A DNA stretch of 64,000 nucleotides, taken from the NCBI GenBank assembly GCA_002390525.1, contig DGPR01000002.1, positions 42,966 to 106,965 of the forward strand, read 5' to 3'. Made by a program: the position numbers and the translations under genes. This document shows, in pieces, positions 1 through 9,489 of this stretch (its first letter is position 1; every line of letters starts with the position of its first letter). This DNA is from Cellvibrionales bacterium UBA4435. Lineage in GTDB: Bacteria > Pseudomonadota > Gammaproteobacteria > Pseudomonadales > Porticoccaceae. A model generated the notes under the pieces. It saw only the letters and a program-made list of their open reading frames with translations. It was not told the origin of the DNA and did no database searches.

Positions 1-44
1 GTTTATTTAGTATCTTACTTTATTAGCACTAATAAATAAAAAAT

Positions 45-1148
45 ATGAAAAAATATAAAGAAAATATTACCTCGTTGAATAATAAAAATTTAAATTGGAC
101 AGATATTGATACTGTTTTATTAGACATGGATGGAACTTTATTGGATCTATATTTTGATAACTTTTTTTGGCTTAATCACTTACCTAAACGATATTCAGAA
201 ATTCATAGCATCTCGATAAGTAACGCTAATAAATATATAAAACAGCTTACCAATCAAGTAAAAGGCACGCTAAATTGGTATTCAACTGAGTATTGGTCTG
301 AAAAATTAAATATAAATATTTATCAACTTAAAAAAGAAATAAGCTCTTTGATAAAGGTGAGGCCTTTTGTGCTTGAGTTCTTACAAGAACTTAAATCCGC
401 AGAAAAAAAACGTATTCTCATTACCAATGCACATCCTGAAAGCCTTGAGTTGAAAATTAAAAATACAGGTATAAACAAAGAGCTGGACGCAATTTTCACA
501 TCTCACGAATTTAAATACCCAAAAGAAAGTCAAGAATTTTGGAGCATATTGGCAGAACGAATAAAATTTGATCCAAAAAGAACGCTTTTCATAGATGATT
601 CACCAGCTATTTTGATGGCTGCTGAGCACTTTGGTATTAGGTATATCTTAGGGGTAAATAAGCCCGATAGCAAAAAGGGCGCTATTAAGATTAATATTTT
701 TAATTCAATCAGTCATTTCAATGAAATTCTTCCAATAACTCAAGGAAGTTTTTATGAAGAAAAAATTCGTTTAGATAAGTGGTTGTGGGCTGCCCGTTTT
801 TTTAAATCGAGAAGTCTATCGAAAGTAGCTATAATTTCTGGGAAAGTTCAAGTGGATGGAAAAAGGGTCAAAGTTAGCAAAGAACTCGTACTGGGAACGA
901 AATTGCTTATCAAACAGGGTATAGATGAAAGAACGGTGATTGTAAAAAATCTGTGTGGTGCAAGATTGTCTGCCACTAAAGCTATGACTATGTATGCCGA
1001 AACAGAAGAAAGCTTAAATAACAGAGCAAAAAATAATGCTGCCAGAAAAGCTTTGAATGCAGGAATATATGTTAACAATAAACGGCCAACAAAAAAACAA
1101 AGGAGACAAATACACAGATTTTGTGAGATTAATAAATCGGAAGGCTGA
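45..1148 (+). CDS. Fused HAD phosphatase (YrfG-like) and Hsp15-like S4 RNA-binding protein (HslR)
   Basis: The 367-residue frame joins two proteins that are separate neighbours in E. coli (yrfG, hslR). Residues about 20-225 are a HAD phosphatase of the GMP/IMP nucleotidase type: motif I is DMDGT with D27 and D29, motif II T127, motif III K160, motif IV D184-D185. Residues about 241-367 match Hsp15: an S4 domain opening with IRLDKWLWAARF and a basic tail. Hsp15 rescues 50S subunits carrying a stalled peptidyl-tRNA. At the junction lies an unused start signal: AAGGAAG at 742-748, then ATG at 754 in another frame, then A6 at 760-765. One extra A would give a normal separate HslR beginning MKKKIRLDKW. 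The join is therefore either a real fusion or a one-base indel. pckA follows directly; hslO, found between them in E. coli, is absent here. No clear ribosome site precedes the first ATG. Confidence 0.85.
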   Translation: MKKYKENITSLNNKNLNWTDIDTVLLDMDGTLLDLYFDNFFWLNHLPKRYSEIHSISISNANKYIKQLTNQVKGTLNWYSTEYWSEKLNINIYQLKKEISSLIKVRPFVLEFLQELKSAEKKRILITNAHPESLELKIKNTGINKELDAIFTSHEFKYPKESQEFWSILAERIKFDPKRTLFIDDSPAILMAAEHFGIRYILGVNKPDSKKGAIKINIFNSISHFNEILPITQGSFYEEKIRLDKWLWAARFFKSRSLSKVAIISGKVQVDGKRVKVSKELVLGTKLLIKQGIDERTVIVKNLCGARLSATKAMTMYAETEESLNNRAKNNAARKALNAGIYVNNKRPTKKQRRQIHRFCEINKSEG

Positions 1149-1242
1149 AATTCATATTAATTCAAGCATATGAGCACTAAAAAACACATAAATAATTAGT
1201 TTTTTAAATTTTTCATGAAAGCTCCACTAGTGACTATTTTTC

Positions 1243-1251
1243 TGGCATAAT
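1243..1251 (+). promoter_or_regulatory. Candidate extended -10 promoter for pckA
   Basis: TGG followed by CATAAT (1246-1251) has the extended -10 form TGnTATAAT with one mismatch. There is no good -35 box. Transcription would start near 1258, leaving a leader of about 22 bases before the pckA start at 1281. Confidence 0.35.
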
Positions 1252-1280
1252 TCGAATGATTTTTATACATTACCTGCTCA

Positions 1281-2912
1281 ATGAGGTTGAGTGTTAATTG
1301 GACTCAGCAAAAATTACAACTCGACTCAATATCTTCAATAGGATCTACGCTAATGGCTTTTACAAAAAACTCAAACCTAACTATCTTTAAGGATCTGTGC
1401 TCGTCTGAACTCATAGAAATAGCTCTTAAAAATGGTGAAGGACACCTGACAGATACTGGAGCATTTCTATCCGTTACAGGCAATCGAACTGGAAGATCAC
1501 CAGCTGATCGATTTATAGTTGAAGAATCTAGTAGTAAAAACTCAATTGCATGGGGTCCAGTTAATCGGCCGTTCAATCAAGATAAATTTAATGAGCTATG
1601 GGCAAGAGTTGAAAATTATATAGCACAGGGGGATTGTTATCTTTCTCACTTACATGTCGGACAGGACCCGAATCACTACTTGCCTGTTGAGGTTACAACC
1701 GAGACAGCTTGGCACAATTTATTTGCTAAAAATATGTTTATTAGGCCAAAAAACTACAATCCTTCTAGTAAAGAAACTTGGAAGATTTTACATGTTGCTA
1801 ATTTTACTTGCGATCCAGTTCGAGACGGCACAAATAGCGAAGCAGTAGGAATTATAAACTTCGGACAAAGAAAAGTACTGATAGCAGGTCTAAAGTATGC
1901 TGGTGAAATGAAAAAGGCTATGTTTTCAGTACAAAATTATCTTCTCCCTGGAAAAGGTGTTATGTCTATGCATTGTGCATCTAATGTAGGTAAAGATGGT
2001 GATGTATGTTTATTTTTTGGTCTCTCTGGTACGGGAAAAACAACACTTTCTGCAGATCCAGATCGATACTTGATTGGTGATGATGAGCACGGCTGGACAA
2101 AAGGTTCTGTATTCAACATGGAAGGTGGGTGTTATGCCAAAACTATAAATTTAAGCAAAAAAAATGAGCCAGTTATCTGGAATGCTATCCGATTTGGTGC
2201 GATTGTAGAAAACATCTCTGTAAATGATAAAAGAACTGCAGACTATGATGATACATCTCTATCAGAGAATGGCCGATGTAGCTATCCGCTTGAACATGTA
2301 GACTTGCGGAGCAAAGAAAATAGAGCTGGTGAACCAAAAAATGTAATTTTTCTTACCTGTGATGTTTCCGGGGTGTTACCGCCAGTGTCTGTTTTATCAA
2401 AAGAGGCTGCAGCTTATCATTTCCTTAGTGGGTATACTGCACGTGTAGGGTCTACAGAAATGGGTGGTGAAAAGGGGATACATCTAACATTTTCAACTTG
2501 TTTTGGTGCACCATTTATGCCCAGACCTGCTAAAATCTATGCAGAGCTACTGATGAAGTACATAGATCAATTTGGAAGCAAAGTCTATCTTGTGAATACT
2601 GGCTGGACTGGTGGATCAGGTGCATCTGATGGAACTGGTTCAAGATTTCCAATACCAGTAACACGTAGTATTGTTGCTGCCATACAGAACGGTGATCTTG
2701 AAAATGTTGAAACTACGAAGTTGCCAATCTTAAATTTAAATGTACCTGTTAGCATACCCGGAGTTAATACTAGCTTTCTCAATCCAAGAGATACCTGGAG
2801 TGATAAGAAAGCTTATGATTTGCAGGCGGAAAAACTAGCAAAATTATTCATTGATAACATTCAAAAATATAATGTTTCAAGAAAAATAATTAAAGCGGGA
2901 CCACAAATTTAA
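1281..2912 (+). CDS. pckA: Phosphoenolpyruvate carboxykinase (ATP)
   Basis: Converts oxaloacetate plus ATP to PEP, CO2 and ADP, the first committed step of gluconeogenesis, in the cytosol. The 543 residues match the usual family length (540 in E. coli). Visible motifs are GRSPADRF near residue 71, the kinase-1a P-loop GLSGTGKTT at 247-255, the metal-binding GDDEHGW from residue 266, and the conserved stretch [16 protein letters not shown] around 208-223. A later in-frame ATG at 1353 has a possible ribosome site, but residues before it (TQQKL, SISSIG) resemble the N-terminus of E. coli PckA, so the 1281 start is kept. It runs convergent to hemY with a gap of 57 bases and no clear terminator. 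Confidence 0.97.
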   Translation: MRLSVNWTQQKLQLDSISSIGSTLMAFTKNSNLTIFKDLCSSELIEIALKNGEGHLTDTGAFLSVTGNRTGRSPADRFIVEESSSKNSIAWGPVNRPFNQDKFNELWARVENYIAQGDCYLSHLHVGQDPNHYLPVEVTTETAWHNLFAKNMFIRPKNYNPSSKETWKILHVANFTCDPVRDGTNSEAVGIINFGQRKVLIAGLKYAGEMKKAMFSVQNYLLPGKGVMSMHCASNVGKDGDVCLFFGLSGTGKTTLSADPDRYLIGDDEHGWTKGSVFNMEGGCYAKTINLSKKNEPVIWNAIRFGAIVENISVNDKRTADYDDTSLSENGRCSYPLEHVDLRSKENRAGEPKNVIFLTCDVSGVLPPVSVLSKEAAAYHFLSGYTARVGSTEMGGEKGIHLTFSTCFGAPFMPRPAKIYAELLMKYIDQFGSKVYLVNTGWTGGSGASDGTGSRFPIPVTRSIVAAIQNGDLENVETTKLPILNLNVPVSIPGVNTSFLNPRDTWSDKKAYDLQAEKLAKLFIDNIQKYNVSRKIIKAGPQI

Positions 2913-2969
2913 TTGTTTTAGTTTTTTGCTTAGAAACGAAATAACTTGTTAAGATTTTGAATTTAACGT

Positions 2970-4163
2970 TTATTCATTGTGGATCACAATTAATCCTTGC
3001 TTATAATAGACAGCGCTCTCTTTATATTTATGCTGGTATTCCATTAACTTAGCTAGCTCAACATACGTTTCGATCTTAGGCTGAATAGCTATAGAACTCT
3101 CGAAGCAGTCTTGTGCCTTGACTAATAGCTCACACCTTAAATTAAGGCGACCTATGGCTAGCATCAATTCTGGATTATCAGGACGCGCCGAGAGCAAACT
3201 TTCAGCAAAAATCAACTGTTTTTCATTATCAGGGCCTGCAATTAAACCGTAAAGCCTAATTAACTTCTCATCCCAACCAGATTTTAAAAACCTACGTATT
3301 AATGATTCAGCGGCTGCTTCTTCCTTAAACTCATATAACTTTGTAACATATTGTAAAAAAATTGTTTTTTCTTTCTTTAAGTTTCTCGGTATCTTACCCC
3401 AAAGCTTATTCAAATCTTCAGTACCAGTAGCATTATTTTTAGATATAATTTTTATTGAGGACCGATATGTGTATATTTCAATTTCATTTATTTTATTTTT
3501 TTGAAAAACTTTATAACGCTTCAAATCTGGTAATAGTTTTTTCACATTTCCTAAATCCTCTAAATTCACATATATAGTATAAAGCTCTCTTAAAATTGTA
3601 CTGTTAGATGGATAGATTTTAAGTAACGGCTTGAGAATTTCTAATGCCTTTGTATAGTTTTTGTTTCTTACATAGATTTTGGCTTTTATGAGAACAACCG
3701 CTGTATCTTTTTTACTGTTATTTTTTTGAGCCTTTGCTATTAATTGATCAGCATCTTCAAAGTCTCCGGCTTCATATGCAGAAAATGCAGCAGCAAGGTA
3801 GTTTACGATAGGCATAGGTGAATTTTCAGCAGATTTTTCTAGATCCTTTCTAGCATTTATCCACTCGTCTTGTATGAAGTAAAGCAAACCACGCGAAATC
3901 AAGGATTGATTTTTTTTTGCTTTAAATTCAGAGAAATCTTTGATTAGTTTTTGACTTGGATCAACTATAACCCTGATAGTATTTTTTAATAAAAGGGTTA
4001 CTACAAAAAGAATACTAAGGATTAATACCAGCGACCATAAACTCATATCTACAGTATAGTTTCCGTAGACTATTTGAATATAGCTATTATTTTTGGTCAG
4101 CTGCCAGGTTAAAAATCCTCCTATTAGAGTAGCCAAAGTAATCTTAAAAAGCCCCGCCCTCAT
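2970..4163 (-). CDS. hemY: HemY-like membrane TPR protein of the heme operon
   Basis: Last gene of the leftward hemC-hemD-hemX-hemY operon. The 397 residues start with two membrane segments (about 4-21 and 41-60, the HemY N-terminal domain), followed by a cytosolic or periplasmic helical region with TPR-type repeats (AAAFSAYEAGDF, LMLAIGRLNLR). This is the proteobacterial HemY, not protoporphyrinogen oxidase; its molecular role is poorly known, and it is linked to late heme synthesis by gene neighbourhood. Its ATG overlaps the hemX stop by one base (TAATG), so translation is probably coupled. Confidence 0.9.
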   Translation of the reverse strand: MRAGLFKITLATLIGGFLTWQLTKNNSYIQIVYGNYTVDMSLWSLVLILSILFVVTLLLKNTIRVIVDPSQKLIKDFSEFKAKKNQSLISRGLLYFIQDEWINARKDLEKSAENSPMPIVNYLAAAFSAYEAGDFEDADQLIAKAQKNNSKKDTAVVLIKAKIYVRNKNYTKALEILKPLLKIYPSNSTILRELYTIYVNLEDLGNVKKLLPDLKRYKVFQKNKINEIEIYTYRSSIKIISKNNATGTEDLNKLWGKIPRNLKKEKTIFLQYVTKLYEFKEEAAAESLIRRFLKSGWDEKLIRLYGLIAGPDNEKQLIFAESLLSARPDNPELMLAIGRLNLRCELLVKAQDCFESSIAIQPKIETYVELAKLMEYQHKYKESAVYYKQGLIVIHNE

Positions 4164-5341
4164 TACTTTTGGCCTCCACTAATATATTTTTTCTGTGTAC
4201 TAATATTCTTTTTTATAGTGTTCAATTGTAAAGAAATGTCAGGGATTACTTGAATTATATTCTCCTGTTCAAGTGCGTCTATTTGCTGGATATAAGTTTT
4301 TATTAACTCTTCATGTTCAGAATAGTCTCTCAATAGTATTGTTTTGGTTTTTTTAAGACTTTTTTTGTAAATCCCATCTTCCTCGAGTAATAAACAAATT
4401 TGAGTCTGCCCAAATATGCTTTTCAATCTCCGGATAAGCTGCTGTCTTTTTTCTTGAGGTGACACTAAATTAGGTGGATTTTTGTATTCTTTGATACGAA
4501 CTAAATCTTTGAATCTAGCAAGAACGTTATAAACTCCAGTAAAAAATTTTTCTTGCCATTGCAACTGCTCTGGTTCAAAAATGTTACTTTCAGTCTTAAA
4601 GGTAGCCTCTGGATCATGAACAGGTTGAATTAGTGGCAACTGATCAAGCTGATCTATCATTAAGCTTAACTTTGAATAAATATTTTCTTTATCGACTATT
4701 AAGGTTGAGCGCAAAACTGAAATAATAGTAGCTGCTGCTTCTCGAGATTCTTGAGCACTAAAAAATTTTAGCTTCCCTAAAATTACATCTAGCGAAAGAA
4801 ATATTTCTGCTATTTTTTTAGGTGAATTTTTGGCAACTATATAGGTCTCAGCAAGCCATATTAGATATTCAGCCTCTGCTAACAATGTAGATCTCTGGCG
4901 AGGAAAAGATATTTCTCCCAAACGACTGCTGTTGTCCGTAACGCTCTCTTTTAAACTGCTAATTATAGTATCTAATTGAGCATATCTCTCTCGAATAATT
5001 TCTTTATCTTTATTTATCTGGCTATATAAAGCATCGATATGTGCATGATATTGTTTCGATAGTTTTCGATCTTCAATTTGCTGCTGACGAATATTATAAA
5101 TCTCCTGTCCGCCAAATATGATTGCGAAGACTGATGCTAAGAAAGTCACTAAAAGAAATGACTTGACCATAAATTTAATTATTAAAGAAATTCTACTAGT
5201 AGATGCATTATTTTTTTCATCGCTAGATTTTTTTTCACTTTTTGTCTTTTCGTATGATACAGGTGAGTCAGAATCAGCTTTAGTTGCAACTTGCTTTTTC
5301 GAAAGATTAATATTGTCTGGTTTGTTGTCTTTTTTCTTCAA
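4163..5341 (-). CDS. hemX: HemX-like membrane protein of the heme operon
   Basis: A 392-residue HemX family protein, once called a putative uroporphyrinogen-III C-methyltransferase; no methyltransferase motif is visible. The N-terminus (1-50) is rich in Lys, Ser and Asp and probably cytosolic, followed by a single membrane helix at about 53-77 and a long, coiled-coil-prone periplasmic part (QIEDRKLSKQYHAHIDALYS onward). The conserved block AEAEYLIWLAETYI near residue 155 is typical of the family. The start is TTG at 5341, with AGAGG about eight bases upstream. It sits 89 bases after hemD and overlaps hemY by one base. Confidence 0.88.
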   Translation of the reverse strand: MKKKDNKPDNINLSKKQVATKADSDSPVSYEKTKSEKKSSDEKNNASTSRISLIIKFMVKSFLLVTFLASVFAIIFGGQEIYNIRQQQIEDRKLSKQYHAHIDALYSQINKDKEIIRERYAQLDTIISSLKESVTDNSSRLGEISFPRQRSTLLAEAEYLIWLAETYIVAKNSPKKIAEIFLSLDVILGKLKFFSAQESREAAATIISVLRSTLIVDKENIYSKLSLMIDQLDQLPLIQPVHDPEATFKTESNIFEPEQLQWQEKFFTGVYNVLARFKDLVRIKEYKNPPNLVSPQEKRQQLIRRLKSIFGQTQICLLLEEDGIYKKSLKKTKTILLRDYSEHEELIKTYIQQIDALEQENIIQVIPDISLQLNTIKKNISTQKKYISGGQK

Positions 5342-5430
5342 TTAAGATGCCTCTTAATGTAAATTACGATTTTTGATTACAATTGCAATTTAGAATACAA
5401 CTAGAAATAAAGTATCCATTTTTTTAGAAT

Positions 5431-6237
5431 CTATGATTGATTACTGTAACATTCGCGCATCATAGAAACCATTTGTTCTGTTGATGCTGAAGGCGAACAA
5501 ATTATTTTCTTAAATCCTAAACTTTCTGCTAACAGTCGAATCCTTTCACTTGGAACCAAAAGTGTTAACAATTTCAAGGTAAAAAGATTGGTTGGTGTTG
5601 TCTGAGACAAAAGATTTTCAAGAAGTTCTGCGCTATGAACAATCACTACATCGAGTACATCTTTACTAATTAAGCGATTAATCTCAGTTGAAAAATCTTT
5701 TAAACATTTACGATTATACAGCTCACAGTCATCAACTGAGAACCCACGCGATTTTAGCTCACTAGATAATAATTGACGTCCCCCTACCCCAGAAAATATT
5801 ATTACTTTTTGATGATCGCCCACAAGGAGAGATGGAAGGCCCAACAACCCCTCGCTACTAAAATCTTGTTTTGGGTGATCAGCATTTATATTAATATTTT
5901 TTAAAGCATCAGCTGTAGTGCTCCCAATTGCATAATATCTCGGACCTAAAGGTAAGCCTTTAGGATATTTTTCTAAATTGTTTTTTAGCCAATTAAGGAG
6001 AAAATATACGGAGAATTTACTAACAAAAATAGCTTTTTTATAAGAAGCATAATTGTGAAGGTAGTTTTCAATGGAGCCTCTGTCAGAGGACTGATCTATA
6101 GCAACTGTTTCCATAACAGGAAAGTGATGAATACTAGCTCCCTCTGACCTCAGTTGCCTAACAAGTATATCCTCTTTCGAATCATCAGGCTGAATAGCCC
6201 TCACAAGCAACGCTTGCAATTCAGTCAGGTTTGTCAC
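5431..6237 (-). CDS. hemD: Uroporphyrinogen-III synthase
   Basis: Closes and inverts ring D of hydroxymethylbilane to give uroporphyrinogen III. The family is weakly conserved. At 268 residues the size is right, the N-terminal strand LLVRAIQPDD and the inter-domain segment VIIFSGVGGRQLL are recognisable, and the position directly after hemC is diagnostic. It starts with GTG at 6237, immediately after the hemC stop (TAAGTG), so the two are translationally coupled. The first eight residues extend a little beyond the usual N-terminus. Confidence 0.92.
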   Translation of the reverse strand: MTNLTELQALLVRAIQPDDSKEDILVRQLRSEGASIHHFPVMETVAIDQSSDRGSIENYLHNYASYKKAIFVSKFSVYFLLNWLKNNLEKYPKGLPLGPRYYAIGSTTADALKNININADHPKQDFSSEGLLGLPSLLVGDHQKVIIFSGVGGRQLLSSELKSRGFSVDDCELYNRKCLKDFSTEINRLISKDVLDVVIVHSAELLENLLSQTTPTNLFTLKLLTLLVPSERIRLLAESLGFKKIICSPSASTEQMVSMMRECYSNQS

Positions 6238-7197
6238 TTACCAATTATCTCCATACACTTTTTTTAGAATATCTCCAGCTCCCTGCTTTAATAATTTCTT
6301 TGCTAAATCAATACCTAATAACTCTGCATTATCAGCCGTACCTTCAATATCATCACGAATAACCTGACTTCCGTCTGGTGAGCCTATTAGACCTCTTAAC
6401 CACATTCTATCCAATTTTTGACCAGTTAAAATTGCATACGCAGCAACAGGTGTTTCACACCCTCCTCGAAGATAACGATTCATAGATCTTTCGGCAGTTA
6501 TACATTTTTGTGATGCTGAATGATTCAAATATACTAATAATTTATTAATTTTCTCATCATCTAGTCTTGACTCGATACCTATAGCACCTTGACCGCCTGC
6601 TGGTAAGAATTTTTCAGGGATTATTCTTTGGCAGATTCGCCCTGAAAAACCTAATCTTACTAAGCCGGAAGTAGCTAAAATAATGGCATCATATTCTTTG
6701 TTATCTAATTTATTAAGCCGGGTATTAACATTACCCCTCAAGTCTGTCACTTCCAGATTAGGAAAAGCCTCTAATAACTGAGTTTTTCTTCGCAAACTGG
6801 ATGTCCCGACACAACTACCCTCTGGTAAATCTTCTAGAGATGAATATTGGTTTGATACAAAGGCATCTGTCGGATCTTCACGCTCACAAATTATCTGTAA
6901 TCCTAGACCCTGTGGAAACTCCATAGGAACATCCTTCATTGAGTGGACAGCAATGTCTGCTATACCATTCAGAAGAGCATGTTCTAATTCTTTTACGAAA
7001 AGCCCCTTACCTCCAACTTTTGATAAAGTTACGTCAAGGATCTTATCGCCTCGTGTTTTTAGGCCAATTATTTCGACCTTCATATCAGGATAGATTTGCT
7101 GTAGTCTTAATTTCACGTAATTAGATTGCCAAATTGCCAGAGGGCTTTGTCGACTAGCAATACGAATTACTGAGGGTTCAGATGGCAGTGATATCAT
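6238..7197 (-). CDS. hemC: Hydroxymethylbilane synthase (porphobilinogen deaminase)
   Basis: Joins four porphobilinogen molecules into hydroxymethylbilane. The 319 residues contain all signature sites: the [12 protein letters not shown]-terminus, HSMKDVP with catalytic D89, the Arg-rich substrate loop SSLRRKTQL near 133, [10 protein letters not shown] near 152, and the dipyrromethane-cofactor cysteine C247 in RGGCETPVA. It is first in the leftward hemCDXY operon and has an extended -10 promoter 32 bases upstream. argH diverges from it across 245 bases. Confidence 0.97.
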   Translation of the reverse strand: MISLPSEPSVIRIASRQSPLAIWQSNYVKLRLQQIYPDMKVEIIGLKTRGDKILDVTLSKVGGKGLFVKELEHALLNGIADIAVHSMKDVPMEFPQGLGLQIICEREDPTDAFVSNQYSSLEDLPEGSCVGTSSLRRKTQLLEAFPNLEVTDLRGNVNTRLNKLDNKEYDAIILATSGLVRLGFSGRICQRIIPEKFLPAGGQGAIGIESRLDDEKINKLLVYLNHSASQKCITAERSMNRYLRGGCETPVAAYAILTGQKLDRMWLRGLIGSPDGSQVIRDDIEGTADNAELLGIDLAKKLLKQGAGDILKKVYGDNW

Positions 7198-7228
7198 ACG
7201 TCATAGCAACCTAAGTCATAAAAAAAAG

Positions 7229-7237
7229 ATTATATCA
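7229..7237 (-). promoter_or_regulatory. Extended -10 promoter of the hemCDXY operon
   Basis: On the minus strand the sequence reads TGATATAAT, a perfect extended -10 element (TG at 7236-7237, TATAAT at 7229-7234). The -35 region is poor, as is usual for this class. The predicted start near 7222 gives a leader of about 25 bases before hemC. Confidence 0.6.
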
Positions 7238-7376
7238 GACTGACTCAATAGCAGACACGTCTTTATAAAGCCTTGGAACCTCTGTTGTAAAATAAACACA
7301 ATATAAGTTATTTTTGTTACCCTAAAATCTGATATCTAAATATAATCATCTTATACCTATATAGTAACTTGCGTTT

Positions 7377-7385
7377 TGCTATAAT
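7377..7385 (+). promoter_or_regulatory. Extended -10 promoter of argH
   Basis: TGCTATAAT is a perfect extended -10 box with no recognisable -35. The predicted start near 7392 leaves about 50 bases before the argH ATG, including AAGGA about a dozen bases from the start codon. Confidence 0.6.
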
Positions 7386-7442
7386 CAAAAAATAGTACAT
7401 AAAGATACTTAATGATCTATTACAAAAAGGATTTCCTAGCCC

Positions 7443-8846
7443 ATGAATACCAAGAAAGAAAAAAACCAGTCTTGGGGAGGCCGTTTTAATGAAAAAACGG
7501 ATAATTTTGTAGCACAATTTACCGCATCTATCGATTTTGATCATAAGCTCGCTATACATGACATACAAGGCTCTTTAGCTCATGCAGAAATGCTAGCTAG
7601 TATAGGAATTTTATCTTCTAAAGAGCTAACAGCTATAAAAGATGGGTACGATGATATTCAATCAGCAATAGATGCAAAAGAATTTGATTGGTCACATGAT
7701 CTAGAAGATGTGCATATGAATTTAGAAGCAGCTTTGATTGAAAAAATTGGAGATGTTGGTAAGAAAATTCATACCGGCAGGTCAAGAAATGATCAGGTCG
7801 CTACTGATATGAGACTTTGGCTTAGAGATGAGATAATTCTAATTAGTAACGATCTACTGAGCCTGCAAAGTGCTTTAATTAATTTAGCTGAAATTGAATC
7901 CGCTACTATTATGCCTGGCTTTACACATCTTCAAACTGCGCAACCTGTTACCTTTGGTCATCATCTGATGGCATGGTATGAAATGTTAGACAGAGACCAT
8001 GATCGCTTGCTTGACTGCAAAAAAAGACTTAATCAATGTCCACTAGGGGCTGCTGCCTTAGCAGGCACCTCTTATCCTATTAATAGAGAAATGGTAGCAA
8101 AAAGTTTAGGGTTTGATAAGCCTATGGGTAATTCGCTTGATGCTGTAAGTGACCGTGACTTTGCAATTGAATTCTGTGCTTTTGGTAGTATGCTTATGAC
8201 ACATCTATCCCGAGCCTCCGAAGAGTTAATTATTTGGAATTCAGCGCAATTTGACTTCATAAGTCTTCCAGATCGTTTTTGTACTGGTTCATCAATTATG
8301 CCACAGAAAAAAAATCCTGATGTACCTGAATTGGTTAGAGGTAAAACTGGTAGAGTTAACGGCCACCTGATTGCTTTGTTAACTCTAATGAAATCTCAGC
8401 CGCTTGCTTACAACAAAGATAACCAAGAAGACAAGGAGCCATTATTTGATACTGTTGAAACTATAAAAAATTGTTTAAAGGCTTTTACTGATATGGTTCC
8501 TGAAATTCGCTCAAACAAAAAAATTATGGCAGAAGCTGCAAGAAAAGGCTTTTCCACAGCAACCGATTTAGCTGATTATTTAGTAAGGAAAAAAATACCC
8601 TTCAGGGATTCTCATGAAATCGTTGGAAAGGCGGTCGCATTCTGCCTTGTAAATAATAAAGATCTTTCAGAAATGTCGATGGAAGAACTTAAAAAATTCT
8701 CCAATATAATTGAGGATGATGTTTATAAAGTGCTCACTATAGAGGGCTCTGTTGAAGCTAGGAATCATGTTGGTGGCACGGCACCAGAGCAGGTTAAAAT
8801 CGCAGTTCAGGCGGCTAGGGAAAAGATATCTAATTTAAAGTGTTAA
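7443..8846 (+). CDS. argH: Argininosuccinate lyase
   Basis: Splits argininosuccinate into arginine and fumarate, the last step of arginine synthesis. It is 467 residues long, normal for the family. Seen motifs: WGGRF at 11-15, TGRSRND at 111-117, TH at 160-161 holding the general acid/base histidine, and the fumarase/lyase signature [12 protein letters not shown] at 282-293 with the catalytic serine. Single gene with its own promoter, divergent from hemC (a common arrangement in gammaproteobacteria) and convergent with cyaY. Confidence 0.97.
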   Translation: MNTKKEKNQSWGGRFNEKTDNFVAQFTASIDFDHKLAIHDIQGSLAHAEMLASIGILSSKELTAIKDGYDDIQSAIDAKEFDWSHDLEDVHMNLEAALIEKIGDVGKKIHTGRSRNDQVATDMRLWLRDEIILISNDLLSLQSALINLAEIESATIMPGFTHLQTAQPVTFGHHLMAWYEMLDRDHDRLLDCKKRLNQCPLGAAALAGTSYPINREMVAKSLGFDKPMGNSLDAVSDRDFAIEFCAFGSMLMTHLSRASEELIIWNSAQFDFISLPDRFCTGSSIMPQKKNPDVPELVRGKTGRVNGHLIALLTLMKSQPLAYNKDNQEDKEPLFDTVETIKNCLKAFTDMVPEIRSNKKIMAEAARKGFSTATDLADYLVRKKIPFRDSHEIVGKAVAFCLVNNKDLSEMSMEELKKFSNIIEDDVYKVLTIEGSVEARNHVGGTAPEQVKIAVQAAREKISNLKC

Positions 8847-8864
8847 GTTAGTTGAATTTTAATT

Positions 8865-9185
8865 TTATATGTCAAAAGTCGGCTCACCACCCTGTTGCTC
8901 AAAACATACTCTTTTCAAAAGTATCCCTAGTGATTCGCTGCTGGTTGTGCAAATCCATTGATCCTCAACATATTCAAAATAATAACCACCAGATTTTGCT
9001 GCTACCCAAATTTGGCTTTGAGAAGGCTGCCTAGAGATAATAATTTTAGATCCATTTTTTTCAATTGTAAGGGTTAATATTCCAGCTGAAGTTTCACAGT
9101 CTATATCCTCAAGAGTATGGTCAATAGTGTCCTCTATAGACATCATTATCTTATCGCAATATTGATTAAATTCTTTTTCTTTCAT
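8865..9185 (-). CDS. cyaY: Frataxin-like iron donor protein
   Basis: A small acidic iron-binding protein that modulates Fe-S cluster assembly on IscU/IscS. The 106 residues follow the CyaY plan: an acidic first helix (IEDTIDHTLEDIDCE), then sheet strands GILTLTIENG-like, KIIISRQ, QIWVAAKSGGYYFEY and WICTTSSE, closing with a helix. The length equals E. coli CyaY (106). Divergent from lptM-lysA, the classic gammaproteobacterial arrangement. Confidence 0.95.
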   Translation of the reverse strand: MKEKEFNQYCDKIMMSIEDTIDHTLEDIDCETSAGILTLTIEKNGSKIIISRQPSQSQIWVAAKSGGYYFEYVEDQWICTTSSESLGILLKRVCFEQQGGEPTFDI

Positions 9186-9235
9186 CTTTATTCGCCATTT
9201 TTAACATATTTATTAATTGTAAATGCCATATCAGA

Positions 9236-9265
9236 TTGAGTGAAGTAGTCATCAGCCGTTATACT
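9236..9265 (+). promoter_or_regulatory. Sigma-70 promoter of lptM-lysA-dapF-DUF484-xerC
   Basis: TTGAGT at 9236-9241 and TATACT at 9260-9265 are separated by 18 bases, each one mismatch or so from consensus. Transcription would begin near 9272, only about 17 bases before the first ATG of lptM (9289) and about 29 before the second (9301). Confidence 0.6.
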
Positions 9266-9288
9266 CGGGAGTAACTTAATCAGAATAC

Positions 9289-9486
9289 ATGGGTTTATTC
9301 ATGCAACGCTATTTAATATTACTATTAGTTATATCGCTATCGGCTTTAAATTTATCTGGTTGTGGTAATAAGGGGCCATTATATCTACCTGCAGAGCCAA
9401 TCCAAGTGGAGATATCTAGTTCAGAAGAAATTGAGAACAATAAGCAACCTGAATCATCTGATGACACAAAACAAAATGATGAGTGA
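9289..9486 (+). CDS. lptM: LPS-assembly-linked small lipoprotein (LptM/YifL)
   Basis: A 65-residue lipoprotein: hydrophobic signal (7-21), lipobox LSGC with acylated C25, then the family hallmark GNKGPLYLPAE and a short acidic tail. In E. coli LptM assists oxidative maturation of the LptDE lipopolysaccharide translocon at the outer membrane. A second in-frame ATG at 9301 gives a more usual signal peptide; which is used is open. It heads the lysA-dapF-DUF484-xerC operon, with three bases to lysA. Confidence 0.9.
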   Translation: MGLFMQRYLILLLVISLSALNLSGCGNKGPLYLPAEPIQVEISSSEEIENNKQPESSDDTKQNDE

Positions 9487-9489
9487 TCT

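Noticed and set aside
1353-1355. Alternative later ATG start for pckA with a possible ribosome site
   Set aside because: The 24 residues before it align with the N-terminus of known PckA proteins, so the longer form is kept.
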